From contig JAPTHN010000011.1 of assembly GCA_026936325.1 (NCBI GenBank), positions 24,220,501-24,284,500 on the forward strand: a stretch of 64,000 nt of DNA, read 5' to 3'. The notes under the pieces were generated by a model. That model was not told where the DNA came from, ran no database searches, and worked only from the letters and a program-made list of their open reading frames with translations. The DNA comes from Platynereis dumerilii (lineage: Eukaryota > Annelida > Polychaeta > Phyllodocida > Nereididae). Positions 43,311 through 55,310 of the stretch are shown piece by piece; position 1 is the first letter of the stretch; each line of letters opens with the position of its first letter. A program made the translations under genes and the position numbers.

Positions 43311-44035
43311 TTCAGATACTATAGCATATAATAATTTTGCCTGAGAATCTTAACATAATATCCGTCATTGTCTGCTCTTTCGATGCTGCTTTTTTTAAAT
43401 GGTCCTGTGATAAGCTATAATGATGTTTCTTTGGGTGTGATTATCTCCATAGCAGACAGCTACAAAGACCCAATCTGAGAAAATAGACATAGTGGCTTTT
43501 TTGGTAGTCTTATCTTACAATGTATGTATCTGGCATTGTTGACATTCTTTTTTGTAGATTGAATGAATATTTTCTTGTATTCGTTATTATGTGCAGTGTA
43601 AGTGTGGAAGGACTGCAAATATTTCACTGATTAAGAATGGATCAGGCTGATGATACTAATACAATGTAATTGACTTTTAATCACGACTGAACAGGCAACA
43701 CTCGATATCTCTCTCAGTTTCTGTTTGTTGATTTATTTTCATGCATGCCATTGGGACCAATTGCGACCAATTGGGTTCTAATGAGGCTTAGTTTGTAATT
43801 AACAGCCCATGTGATTTGATACCATTTGTTTACGAAGTGTCTGCTAAAACTTTTTCTGGCTCTACAATGCTCAATAATTAGCATTTTCCAATTGAGAACA
43901 TGTGGAAATATTGTAGCGTACTGTGCCTGCCAGACACTGAACAAGCCTTTTGTTAACTGTTTTGTGTGGTTATTTCCTTGGACTGCTTGGAAGTGCACTG
44001 TTCCTGAGTTTATTAATAACTCCACGGCATGTGAT
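43311..44035 (+). repeat. Block N of unit 3
   Basis: Homologous to 17400-18480, with a deletion inside the Z motif (cut at 43825) that removes about 150 bases. Confidence 0.6.
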
Positions 44036-44940
44036 TCCAATGTGAGGAATGATTATATTGAAAATATATTTTCTTTTTACCTGACTATTCACAGGAAAAG
44101 AAAATAATTATCACAAAGTGCTTGGCAGCTCAATGTTCCCTTTACAGGAATGATCATCTCTGAATTAGAGACAAATCGCTCTCTATAACTGATCAGGCTT
44201 CATTCCGGACCAAATTTCCCTAAAGCCACTATTCGTTGATTTATTTTGCACTTGCCATTGGGACCAATTGGGTTCTAATGAGGCTTAGTTTGTAATTAAC
44301 AGCCAATGTGATTTGATACCACGGCAATTATGAAGGCTGTGAAAGAGCTTTGCTAATCTATAGATATCTCAGCTTCAGCGAGTCCCCAGCCATTCACGTG
44401 TGTAAGGAGGACTACTAGTAGGCAATACCAATAAGGAAACTTTGACATATGCTTGGTGCTTTATATCAATGCCGTACTAAATAAATATCCATGAAGTGCT
44501 TGGTTGGTTGAAAGTCAAAAACATGTTAGAGATGTAATGAACAATTTTAATTTGTTAGACATTAGAGTATTGAGTGACTCTCATATAAATAGCCCACATC
44601 GGTGCTGATGGGGCGTAAAACACAAACTCACTCACTCACTCACTCATAAATCTAATTGATTGACACATTTATACATGTATACTTCTGTTTTCCTCTCTCT
44701 GCCTATCTTATTCTTAATCATGCTTAGTTAGATTCCATTAATAGTCAAAAAGCCTTTATGGTTTCCGTGCTACAAGAAGAATCTACAGATGGCATTGGGT
44801 ATGATCAGTTGTTTGGCCTTGGTTTGAAAACTACTGACAGGTAGAGGAGTTGGAATGCCTCGTGGCTCCAGTTATCAGTACATGATTATCCGCTTAACTG
44901 AAGGATGGGAAATACAGTAATCACTGACTCCTCTCCAGAA
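44036..44940 (+). repeat. Blocks D and E of unit 3
   Basis: Contains the same micro-retroposon as unit 1 (about 44586-44647; left duplication eroded, right copy CATAAATCTAAT intact) and a Z motif (44272-44396). About 190 bases of E are deleted at 44782, removing the minus-strand frame seen in units 1 and 2. Confidence 0.7.
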
Positions 44941-45770
44941 TCCTGTTAGATTTCTGACAAAGCTCTTCTGCTTTGTTGGTTTATTCTCACTTGCTTTTCG
45001 GACTGACAGGATTTTGATGATACCCAGATTCGTATTAACTATCAATGAGGTTTGATGTCACAGCGATTAGGCATGGCTGTGAAAAAACTTGCGAATCAGT
45101 CAATATTTCAGCCTCAGCAAAGCCCAAGCCAGTCAATTTGGTTTAAAACAACAGCTACTGCTGGTCTGAATCCTCAGTAAGTTATCGAATATCGTTATAA
45201 CACTTTGGAGGTGTGCATGACAACAGCAAAAATCCCATTCACAAAAGATGGTGAGTGCTGTGGATTTTGCCAGGGTACTTGCAAAGACCCCCAATAAGGA
45301 AACTGCCAATTATAATTACATTGGCCAATCACAATTTGCTGCCTAGGAAACCTATTTTAGACCAGTTTGCAATTGTAAAAACAAACAATCAATCGTTAAT
45401 TAATGTAAGGCCACATATTAAGTACAAATACCCTTGCCTGAGACATACAAGAAGAATTCAGATGAAGATTAAAAGAATGAAATGAAAAAGCAAGAACAGG
45501 CTGCTAACCATTTTGTGAATGTCATGGCATCTATGATACAACCACCAAGGACCAAGATCTTCCTTGCCCTCCACAATATTAACAATACTTGAAAATTGAA
45601 TGTGCATTGTGCAGGCTGTCTGTTAAGGAAGCCTTAGTCAACAAAGTTTAGATACTTGGGGATCTTCTCTGTTCAAATACCACAAGGTGAAAAAGCAATG
45701 ATGGGAATCGTACAATGTGAAAATTGCTTCCTTCAAGTGCTCCCCTCCTTAACAATCTGTCTTGATGAAA
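44941..45770 (+). repeat. Block F of unit 3
   Basis: Homologous to 5061-5850, with a Z motif at 45009-45136 and an uninterrupted GATGAAAAAGGAATTC at the end. No gene. Confidence 0.7.
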
Positions 45771-46664
45771 AAGGAATTCTGTGAAATGTTTGCTTCATGC
45801 CAATCTTGGGCATTCATGGCTCAGGTTTTTTGGAGTAGCATGCTTGTGTACAAGTGTCTTTTTTTTGTCAATTCACACGCAGGCACATTCACTCAAATAC
45901 TGTCTACATGCCTCTATTCTCCAATGCCTTATGCAATCTTCTCTTTCTGTCCTGATTAGCCTACCAAGTGCTTGAATACATGACATAACCCCCAATCATC
46001 CATCCATTCACTTTTCTATGATGGTTATTCTGTTATTTCTTCTTTGTCATACCAAAATGCAGATTTTTCTGTGACATTTTAAACATTGAGATGCAAGTCC
46101 TTGTAAGACAGCTTTTATCTCAACATCATCTGCTGGCAATCACCTGTGGTCAGGATCTCTTTATAGTTTTGCAATCAATCCAGTTTTAATGAGGCTTACA
46201 TTCATAATTAACAGCCAATGAGATGTGATACCACAGCAATTATGGGCTGTCAAATCGTTTGGGTAAATCTTACATTATCTCAGCTTCGTCAAGTCCCCAG
46301 CCAGTCTTTATATCAGAAAGTCTGGAGGCCAATATCCATAAAAGATCAATCAGTGACATGTTGGTTTAGAGACATAGCTTTCTGCTCTTGTCAATAACAC
46401 AGACTGCTTCGCACAGAAGGAGATATATAATATATGTCCTGTCGGTGAACATTCACTACCATAATTAATAAACTACGTGTTGCCCCAAACAGGTCTCTGT
46501 ATCATTGTCACCATTTTGCAAGAGACACCTGCTCAGTTTGACGACTCTACAAATCCCCTATTAAGAATCTCATTCATGACCTCACTTCTCATTGATCATC
46601 TTCCAAGAACCAGATCCATTCCATATACATGGTCTGCTTACTAAGTTGTAGTCATAAGACAGTA
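45771..46664 (+). repeat. Block G and start of H, unit 3
   Basis: Homologous to 5851-6690. Old SINE 3' end at about 45944-46011 and a Z motif (46181-46304). No gene. Confidence 0.65.
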
Positions 46665-47586
46665 CAGGGTGGTCAAAAAAAAACTTTACACTTATGAATA
46701 ACTTTTTTGGATGACGCTCATTGTAACAAATGCTTATTTTTCAATGCAAAAACAACTTGTATAGCAAAGAATAACTCTTCTAGAGACAATTTATTCATTC
46801 GGAGGTCCTTTTGGACTGATGACTTTTCTGCAGTGGGCCTAAATGATGCAGAGGTGTCAAAAATGTAACTTTGTGTCCGTTTTTCCCATACAAACGTAAT
46901 GGATCCCTTTATTGGGCAACTAAGGTCTGTGGTGTCTTGCAGGGATCTGCCTCTAAGTTTGCCCGTCCAGAATAATCACATTGATTGAGATCTTGAGGTA
47001 ACAGGGGCCATATTGTCCCGCTGAGAAACTTGACAGAGCGAACCTTGATCCAGTTCTGGGCTTTCCAAGGGAGTGTGGCTGATGCCCCGTCTTGTTTGAA
47101 GATCAAATTATCTGTGGCACTGTATGTCTTATCTATCCAGGGCTTTAGATGCTCTTTCAAGATGTTAATATCTACTTTTCATGTGATTTCAACACCCTGA
47201 TCATCCACCTTCAGACGGCTTTGTTTTAAAGTCTTATAATGGCCATAGTGAAGTCTGAACTTGCTCTAGCACCTTCTGGTTTGTGCTGAATTGTGCCTCT
47301 GTCTTCTAAATTTCATTTTATGTTGTATTTATTTTGTCCTGTGAAGCTCAGTAGCTTCAAAATTGCTGATGGGCCATGAACAACCCAGAGTAGTGAAAAC
47401 GCAGGAGCACTCCCGGCTTCCGTTTTTTCTGCTATCAAAAAAGTAATGAACCATTTTGATTATCAACCTATTTTCCAAAGATCTAACATGATTGGCTTGT
47501 ATACACTATAAGTACCCAGGCACTTACTCAATCATGGCAGCCTGGAAAATGAAATATCAACTGTAAAGTTTTTTTTGACCACCCTG
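46665..47586 (-). mobile_element. mariner-like element, internally deleted
   Basis: A 922-bp insertion with ends CAGGGTGGTCAAAAAAA / TTTTTTTGACCACCCTG and TA duplications (46663-46664, 47587-47588). The empty TA site is AGACAGTAGGTT near 6691. It is too short for a full transposase gene, and only the C-terminal catalytic part is readable. Confidence 0.9.
46909..47160 (-). pseudogene. mariner transposase fragment
   Basis: Frame of 83 codons with LKEHLKPW-like start, FKQDGASA (second catalytic aspartate) and LPQDLNQCDYS (third), about 32 residues apart, close to the 34-residue spacing of mariners. The N-terminal DNA-binding region and first aspartate are missing, so it cannot act as a transposase. 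Confidence 0.8.
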
Positions 47587-47588
47587 TA

Positions 47589-49255
47589 GGTTAAGCAAGG
47601 TGCTTGTAACTCATTCGTTAAGGCAGGATGCAAAGATAACCATACACTTAGTACGAGTCGCTTACTGTATTTCATTGTGAAAGTTCACAAATGATCCAAA
47701 AATCTACTGTGTGGTGTTAAAGAAGAAAGAAAGAAAAAAAGGTGAACTATAATTGTGACAACATAATTGTACACAATCTTTAAAAACAGAAACACAATGA
47801 GTGGTTATACAGTGTACTATCATCCTTGGCATAATATAACTTGACTGCATAAATCATTTACATTCTAACTATTTCAGAAGTTTAAATGCTCTACAGCTCC
47901 AGCAAATCAAGCATCCTTGAGCATGTTGGGATAGAGAAATTGCAATCAAATATTAATTAATTATTAATACTATTATTGACAAAATTAAGAAAACAAACGC
48001 ACAGTAATGAAATACCCAAAATCTTTAATTAGTTACTTCATTGTTGAATTCATCATCATGAGTGTTTTCCTCATTTTGCAGTATGTTGAAATTTTCACAA
48101 GAAATTAGAGCTTTCAATGATCTTTCAAAAGTAAAAAGGCAAGCTACAAATTAGCATGCTCTAGATATCTCCTCTACAGCCTAAGTTTGTCATACCATAG
48201 GATTCGAAGATTGATGGATGATTTGGATGTTATGCCCTGTATTTATGCACTTGGTAGGCAAATTAGAACAGGAGGAGGACACAGAAATGAGGCGAAGAAT
48301 GATTGAAACAGCTGTCAACATAATCAGATAAAAAGAATTTATTAGCTTATGAAAATATGGTATTTATCATTTGCCCTGCATGATTTATTTTTGTTATAGA
48401 AGACTCATACTTGAAGTTTTACTTAACATACGATGATGATGCATAATCATTCCCACAGGAATGACTTCAGAGCATATATAAGTGGTACCAGATTATATAC
48501 ATATACGGTGACTCGAAGCAGACTACAACTTTGACTCGATATAGAGTCAATTGTGTAAGCAGCTACATCTCTGAAGGACTGATTGTGTCCTGATAGAAAT
48601 GCAAAGTGATGTTTGCACAGCTCCTGGGTTGGTATTTACTGATGTTTTTCTTTCTGTCACTTCACTGGTTGAGAGGGAGTCACATATTAATCGATTTGTG
48701 AGAGGAAACGTTCTATTTTCATCATTCCTGTTCATCTTGTTCATAGGTATGAGGTTATTGAGGTAGGGGGTGCAGCTGCCCTCATAAAAGCTGGCAGAAT
48801 TATGAAATAGATATTAAATTTGGGTAAAGGAGAGAAAAAGTTGGGCAAAGGGAAGAACAATTTGGGCAGAGAGAAGGAACATTTGGGCAGAGAGCCCCAT
48901 TAAGAAAGATAATGTACTAAACAACCTAATTGATCTCACTTATGCCCTATATTAGCAATCATTTTCATCCGAAAGTAATTGCCTTTAAATAACCAACACT
49001 GGTGCTTATGGGTTGTGAAACAAAAACTCAATCAAGCATCCGAAAGTAAAAGAAAGCTTTCTTCTTCAGTGGAGTCTTTTCCTTTTTCTGCTGGAGTCAT
49101 ACAATATAAAATATAAATAAAATAAAACTTTATTAGTGACAAGAAGCTAACACTGATGTATGATATCACCCTATGATGTGCAGAAAACAATTTCTTAAGT
49201 GTAGCTGTCGCACCTTCAGGCAAAACGATAGAGAATCAGAACTTCGGAGAATGGC
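47589..49255 (+). repeat. Blocks H (end), I and B of unit 3
   Basis: Homologous to 6692-8664. Lacks part of I (about 7210-7500). Contains an old minus-strand SINE fragment (48209-48318) and the TTGGGCARAG repeats (48820-48895). Very close to unit 1 in block B. Confidence 0.65.
48979..49036 (+). mobile_element. Micro-retroposon in block B, unit 3
   Basis: Same insertion as 8370-8427, with duplications CATCCGAAAGTAA at 48966-48978 and 49037-49049 both intact. Confidence 0.75.
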
Positions 49256-49462
49256 TTGCAGCCAAAGAACACTTCAGTCTGGTATGACTCCGGGGAAGTG
49301 ACCAACAAGTTAGAAAGAGGCAAAGAAAAAGATCAATCAATACCTCTGGAGAATACAAACAGCACTCTGAATTTTGCCAATGGGACTCCTTCTGATACTG
49401 GTGCATCCCACGGAGCTTGGGTACTGGATAGTAATGCTTCTGGAACTGAGGGAACAAAGTAA
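49256..49462 (+). other. Candidate relic exon, B type (unit 3)
   Basis: Nearly identical to 8665-8856 and continuing a few codons further (SGTEGTK) to the stop also used in unit 2. Confidence 0.3.
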
Positions 49463-49969
49463 TATCTTGATATGATCCCTGATTTTCGTTCTTGCATACC
49501 TCTGTATTGCATACCTGTGTAGATACAAAAACTGTTACATGTCTTTCCTGTGGTTTTACAACACCAATCGTTTACTCATTGAATTATCAGCTATAACATT
49601 CAAGATTGATGACAATGCCTTTATAACTAATACAAGTTAAGCTCGAGTCACTGATATGAAGTTACACGATTTTTGACAGCCCTTCCGTCATGAGCATATT
49701 CGAGCCCTGCCATTTTTCTGCAATATGAAGTTATTTTTTTCTCTCCAATTGTTCTGTGATAACCCATAATGATGTTACTTTTTGTGTGATTATCTCCATA
49801 GAAGACAACTACAAAGACCTAATCTCAGAAAATAGACATTGTGGCTTTGACTGAGCTTACAATGTCAGAGGGTTAGTGTCTGTTATTCTTGACATATTGC
49901 TTTGTAGGCTCCTGGAATAAATATGACATCTAGTTTTGTATTCTGCTATTAAGTAGAAAAATCTTTCCT
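49463..49969 (+). repeat. Block J of unit 3, first part
   Basis: Homologous to 8870-9330. No gene. Confidence 0.6.
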
Positions 49970-50280
49970 TATCCTATCGTATCCTATCCTATCCTACTAT
50001 ATCATACCCTATCCTATCCTGCTGTATCCTATCCTATCTAGGGGGGGAGGGTTGGTCTAGCGGTAGCATGCCGGGCTGCCAATCTCTGGGTCCAGGGTTC
50101 GATTCCGGCTCTTGCCTTGTCACCTTGGCCTATGTTGGACTGCTGTTTCAATCATCCTTCACCTCATTGACGTGTCCTCCTTCTGTCCTAATTAGCCTAC
50201 CAAGGGCATAAATACAGGACATAAAGCCCCAATCATCCATCCTATCCTATCCTATACTATCTATTCCTTTCCAATCCTAT
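49970..50280 (+). mobile_element. SINE within (TATCC)n, unit 3
   Basis: Irregular pentamer run (49970-50038), then a SINE (about 50041-50243) with A-box-like TGGTCTAGCGGTAGC and B-box GGGTTCGATTCC, then a short pentamer run. Same insertion as in unit 1. Confidence 0.85.
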
Positions 50281-51201
50281 CTTTGTACAATTTGATTTCT
50301 CATGTTGCTGTTACGCTGTTCATTCCAGATGTCAAAAGAAAACATAAACTGAATTGTCTGACCTTTCCCACTCAGCCCATATTGTAGAGAAGTCTGGGCT
50401 TTGGCAGTATCACAGAGAACATTTAACTCCCTAACGGTGACTGAGATCAAATTGGTTTGCCCTACTGCCTCAGTGTCCACCTGCGTCATTTCACAAGGAC
50501 ATTATTATTAGGCCTATAGGGTTGTTCTAAACAGTTATTTGTTGTATATACCTTAATGTTACTGCCCATATACTATTGCACCCGATTTGTCATGGATATT
50601 AGTACTTTGGGAAGAAATAGGGCCTTTAGGTAAATTATAGGGCCCCTGTGACTGCTTTGGGTGTTACTTTCCAAAAGTCTTTTTGGCACATGGCCAAATT
50701 GTTCAAAATCACTCAGTTGAATTAAATAAGTATAGTGGTTTTGGGCAAAGATCATGTCTTTTCAGAACATGCCCAAATCACTTGATGTTACTCATTTAAG
50801 CTGTGGTCGATTTTGACAGGATTTATGATTCGTTTTCTTCTTTTCAGGTGAGTCATGAACCTTTTCTCTGAATATTTGTGTTGTCTTAATTCCAAGGGTT
50901 GATACATCCAAATGAGTTGGCTTCCTGTTAGTCCATAGACAAGTTTGATATAATCATCGTGAAATGTGGATTGAATTAAATATGAAGGGGGCTTTGCAAA
51001 GCATCAGCAAAGGACATATGAACACAATACCCCTGAGCAGACTTTCAGATTAAAAAAATCAGTGGTAAAACTAAAAGAACATGGCTGTAGAGCAAGGTCA
51101 AGAGAACATCTTAAGTTGTCCAGTATTAGTTGTTCCGAAAAGTCTGGCAATTAATGAGAATGATAAAACGTTGTATCGGTCTTAAAGTAAATGAACACTC
51201 A
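50281..51201 (+). repeat. Block J of unit 3, second part
   Basis: Homologous to 9675-10954, shortened by about 350 bases. Contains the minus-strand VRELN frame (50277-50489) and a recursive-splice-like TTTTCAG|GTGAGT at 50847/50848, whose downstream donor is lost (CCAAGGGTTG). Confidence 0.6.
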
Positions 51202-52399
51202 TTGGTATGTCTGACAATGGGTTTCAACACCATGAAAATTACTTTCAATGTGCGTACATAGATATGAGAAACATGAGTCAACATATTTTTAAGAAAATCT
51301 AAGTTTGAAGATGTCACTCTTTGGACCTTGCAATCTGATAACAAAACCAGTTTTATCTTAAAATGTCGGGTGTGCAGTTGCCAGATCCATTTTATTGGAA
51401 AAGTATTTGACTGGCTCTTACAAGTTCCTTAAAGGCAGTGTCATGGACTTATTGGTATCTTTGATGATGTGATTTAGGGGGTAACGTGCCCTGAAGCAAA
51501 AGTAGTAGTTGTCAGAATATTGTCCTGGAGCCTCTTGGTGGCTTTCTTTTGAGAATAGGTGTGACCTTTTTATTCCGATAAGTTTATCTCCATTTCGACA
51601 TGGAACCATACTTCAAGAAATCGCATTAAACTCTGCCATTAGAAATAGAGAAGTGATGGAATTTTACTGAATATTTCTCTATCGTTGTCTTTAGTCAGCA
51701 TTATTTTGAATTTTGGATGAGTACTGGAGCTGCTTGAGAGTTAACAGATGCTCTGGTTTGTTTACAGGCATCCTTCTTCCTAAACTGATTTATTTAATCA
51801 GATTTAAAGTGACCAATTAATGTTTACAGAGTCTGACAGAAGATAAAATATTTGACTTTAAATTCTCTTTCTTAGTTTCAACTGAAATATGTTTTAATAT
51901 GATTAATATCATTAGGAGCAAAGTCTGCCAGATTGTAAATGCACATTGGCTCTGATGATTTGTCTTTTGATTATGATTATTCACATGGGAAAGACGCAAA
52001 AGATGCATAATACTTGATTTTTTACTGCAAAGAATAACTCTGATTTTTCCTTGAGATCTTGTTCAAATGAGTCCATTGCGCAAACAGTCAGATGCGAAAA
52101 AGGACTAGTTGTGTCCTGATAGAAAATGCAAATTGATATTTGCACTCCTCTGAGATATTGACACTGTTTGGCAGATGTTTCTCTGTTCCTACTAGAGTGA
52201 CTTTGAGGAGTCTTTGTTGTCTTCTCGAATATTGATATACGGTGTACTGATTTTCCCGCAGATGCTTGTATAACATATGTTACATCTACAGATTCTACAC
52301 GATTCTAGGCATGTCAAGCACATCGCGCTGATATTTGTACCCCAAAGCATACAGAAAAGTAGCAGATGAACAGATCAAATCCAGTTCTTGTGAAATGCC
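51202..52399 (+). repeat. Blocks K and A of unit 4
   Basis: Homologous to 10955-12096. Empty hAT target near 52330. No gene. Confidence 0.65.
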
Positions 52400-52657
52400 T
52401 TGCAACCAAAGAACACTTTGGTCTGGTGTGACTCCAGGGAAGTGACCAACAAGTTTAAAAGAGGCGAAAAAAATCAATCGATACCTCTGAGGAAAAGTGC
52501 AAACAGTACTCTGCATTTTGCTGATGACACCAACTCCTTCGGGGCCTTTGGCATCCAAGAAGCAGCTTATATGTCTGATTCCGAGACCAAGAAATCTCTG
52601 CTTGAATTGATAGAACAAAAAATCAAGGTTGTAGACTCAGTATTGACTGTCCGATGA
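52400..52657 (+). other. Candidate relic exon, A type (unit 4)
   Basis: Longest open copy of the conserved frame: 85 codons with VTNKFKRG, NQSIPLRKSANSTL, FGAFGIQEA and a charged tail ending LTVR. The frame is read from a TTG and a stop lies three codons upstream, so if real it begins after a splice acceptor. Other A copies carry a stop or frameshift. No recognised family. Confidence 0.3.
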
Positions 52658-53640
52658 TACCTACCATAAAAATTATTTAAGGAACTCATTGTAAGAGATT
52701 TGAAAAATACCTTTCAATGGGGTGCTTTGAGAAATTGGCATGGATATCCTATTTGTGACAAGCATGAATACCTTTTTTGGCACTGGGTTTTTTTTTCATT
52801 CTTAGAGTATATATACTGTGTATAATAATCTCTCTGACATCTGCTTTCTTGTGGTTTTGTAATGTAATATTATAATAATTTACTCATTCTATTATCAGCT
52901 ATCATATGTAAGATTGATTACAATAACTTTATACTTAAAGCTGGAATGTTGATGGATATAAAATTACTCAAATTTGTTAAAATCCTTACTTCCATCCTGA
53001 TCATATTCGGGCTCTGTCATTTTTCTGCATTATGAAGCTGTTTTTTGCCCAATTGTTCTGTGATAAGCCATTATGACATTATTTTTGTGTGATTATCTCC
53101 ATAAAAGACAACTACAAAGTCCTAATCTCAGAACATAGACATAGTGGTTTGACTTGGCATACAATGTCATGGAGCCACTGCTTGCTTTTGTTGACATATT
53201 GCTTTGTAAGCTCCATAATAGATGTCAGTATCATAGAGCATGTTGAGCTCTCTCACAATGACTCTTTTGAAATAAATTGGTTTGCCCCTATGTCTTTTAT
53301 TGATAGTGTGGGATTCTTCTTTCAAAAATTGTTAGTTATTGTGTATTGAGACACACTAATGTTGAAGAGACATTTTCTTAAAGCTTTATGATCATTGGCT
53401 TTTAATTGCAGCTGAACAGTCTACATTCCACTCAGATGTTTCTTCCAGCGTCAGTTTCTTGATTTGTTTTTTACTTGCTATCGAGACTTAAATTTGGACT
53501 CTAAGTCTTAATTTGTAATTAACAACCAATATGATTTGATACCGCAGTAACTACGCTGCAAAAGAGCCTTGTTAATCTATACCTTCAGCAAATCCCGACA
53601 AGACGTGTGTAAAAAAGAACTCTGTTCCACTTTGTGAGAC
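52658..53640 (+). repeat. Block L of unit 4
   Basis: Closest to unit 2 (14236-15150), including the plus-strand frame at 53089-53349 and the stretch after the Z motif (ACAAGACGTGTGTAAAAAAG). Confidence 0.65.
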
Positions 53641-54020
53641 ATCAACGCTGTAGCATACTTGTTTGTAGTTAGTTTTCCTTAATGATTTAAAGTGAGTTTT
53701 GCTAAACAGTTGTTTTGGTCTTAAACTAAATGAACAATGGTATAGCCTGAGCTGGCAATTGGTTTCACCACCATGAAAACAAATTGACCGATAGTCTCAA
53801 TACATATACGTAGATATGAGAAACAGGAAAATAGAGTTTGTAGGTTTCGTTCTTGGCACCATGCAATCTGATAACATGTCCAGTTTTCACTTTAAAACTT
53901 CGGGTGCGCTGTTTTCAGATGCAATTAATAAAAAGAGGTAGTTAGGTGGCCTAAGTATGACCCCTTCAAGGTGGTGTCATGCAGTTATTGATGTCTATGT
54001 TGATGTAATTTAGGGGGTAA
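53641..54020 (+). repeat. Block C of unit 4, left part
   Basis: Homologous to 15151-15590 of unit 2, up to the mariner insertion point. Confidence 0.65.
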
Positions 54021-54022
54021 TA

Positions 54023-55308
54023 CAGGGTGGGGAACCAAAATTTTCCATGAACTTCCTTGTGCTAAAAAAGCATCTCACATCTACAGGAAAATTGTGAAAA
54101 CAATACTGCATAATCATTATGGTATCAGCCATACCTGTGGAAGGTTAGAATGAGCTGTGATTAAAAAGAACTCCACAGGAGACAAAAAGGAAGAGGTGGT
54201 CAGATTTGCCTCAGTGCCAAATGGACTAAAAAACAATCCCTGACATAGTCAGAGTGACCTGACAACCGGAATACAATATCATGAAGGCAATCAAAGACGG
54301 GAAAGGAATAAGAGGGAAGTCTGGGAGTTTGTGGAGAGAATTAAAACAGGAATGGAGCATTCCTGGAGTCACTGACAACAAAACTGACATGGTACCTGCA
54401 ACCTCTATGAGAGAGGTGGTTGAAGAGCTACAGATGGACCTCAAGGCTGCCAGAGAGGCTATGCAAAATGATTTTGGCCTGAAGTCATATGTCAGGGCCC
54501 CAAAGACACCATTTGGCCTATTCCTTGAAGGCCAGAAGATAGAAATGGTGAAAAAATGATGGGCTACATTAGGATGAATGGCTCGATATTCAATTTTTTT
54601 TTCAAGCTATAATCATTTGGCTGTCGATTCTATTGTCAACAAAAGAAATGGTGAATTCTATATAAAATCACTGGAAGATGTCGATGGGACATTCAGGGCA
54701 AAATATTCAGCTTAGGCAATGTTTTCGGGAGTCATGACTTCAGATAGAAAAATTATGCTTTTTTTCTTTTTCATGCAAGTAAAGGGGGACGGACCTGATG
54801 CATACTACTAGGTCAAAGGATGTCATGTTTTGCTATGGCTAGATGGGAACTACCCCAATGGCATCTATAGGCAGACTCAGGATGGTTCCCCATGCCTCAT
54901 GGCAAAGAAAGTTCAGGATTTCCACTTGCAGAAATTCCGGAGACTTCTAGGCGGTCAACTTCTGGCCCTTCTCCAGCTCGGACCTTAATTCCCCTTACTT
55001 TTCTGTGTGAGGCATCTTAGAATAGATGGTCAACAGGACCTGTCACCGCGATGTTGTTGTCCTACTTACTGTCTTAATGGTTCACAGCCTAAAAATATGA
55101 AGGCACTTTTTTTCAAAGCATAACCAAGTTTAGACGGCCATATTGAATTTTTGATTGGAGATAATACAAGTCAAACTTCACAAAAAGGATTCTTTTTGTC
55201 TTGTTTCTAAGGCCTGAAAGTATGAATTTGTTATGACTCAGCAAAATCTTTCATTTCCACTGAAGTTTGAAATATTTCAAATTTTGAAAAATTCACTTCC
55301 TCACCCTG
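54023..55308 (+). mobile_element. mariner-like element, decayed
   Basis: A 1286-bp insertion with CAGGGTGGGGAA / TTCCTCACCCTG ends and TA duplications (54021-54022, 55309-55310), near full length for a mariner. Block C continues across it (compare 15582-15600). The reading frame is broken at several places. Confidence 0.85.
54281..55020 (+). pseudogene. mariner transposase remnant
   Basis: The first piece (54281-54559) contains a helix-turn-helix-like tail ending DFGLKSYVRAPKTPFG, matching the GLKSYVR region of mariner transposases. Further on, QTQDGSPCLMAKKVQDF recalls QQDGAPAHTAKK, and FWPFSSSDLN recalls WPPSSPDLN. The pieces lie in different frames with stops between them, so the gene is dead. 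Confidence 0.7.
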
Positions 55309-55310
55309 TA

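Larger units (their letters stand above)
39720..51201 (+). repeat. Large tandem unit 3
   Basis: Third copy, 11.5 kb including a 922-bp mariner-like element in block H. It lacks the C-to-N spacer (compare 16803-17400), part of N and about 190 bp of E. It shares a SINE inside block J and a 60-bp retroposon inside block D with unit 1, but not with unit 2. Confidence 0.85.
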
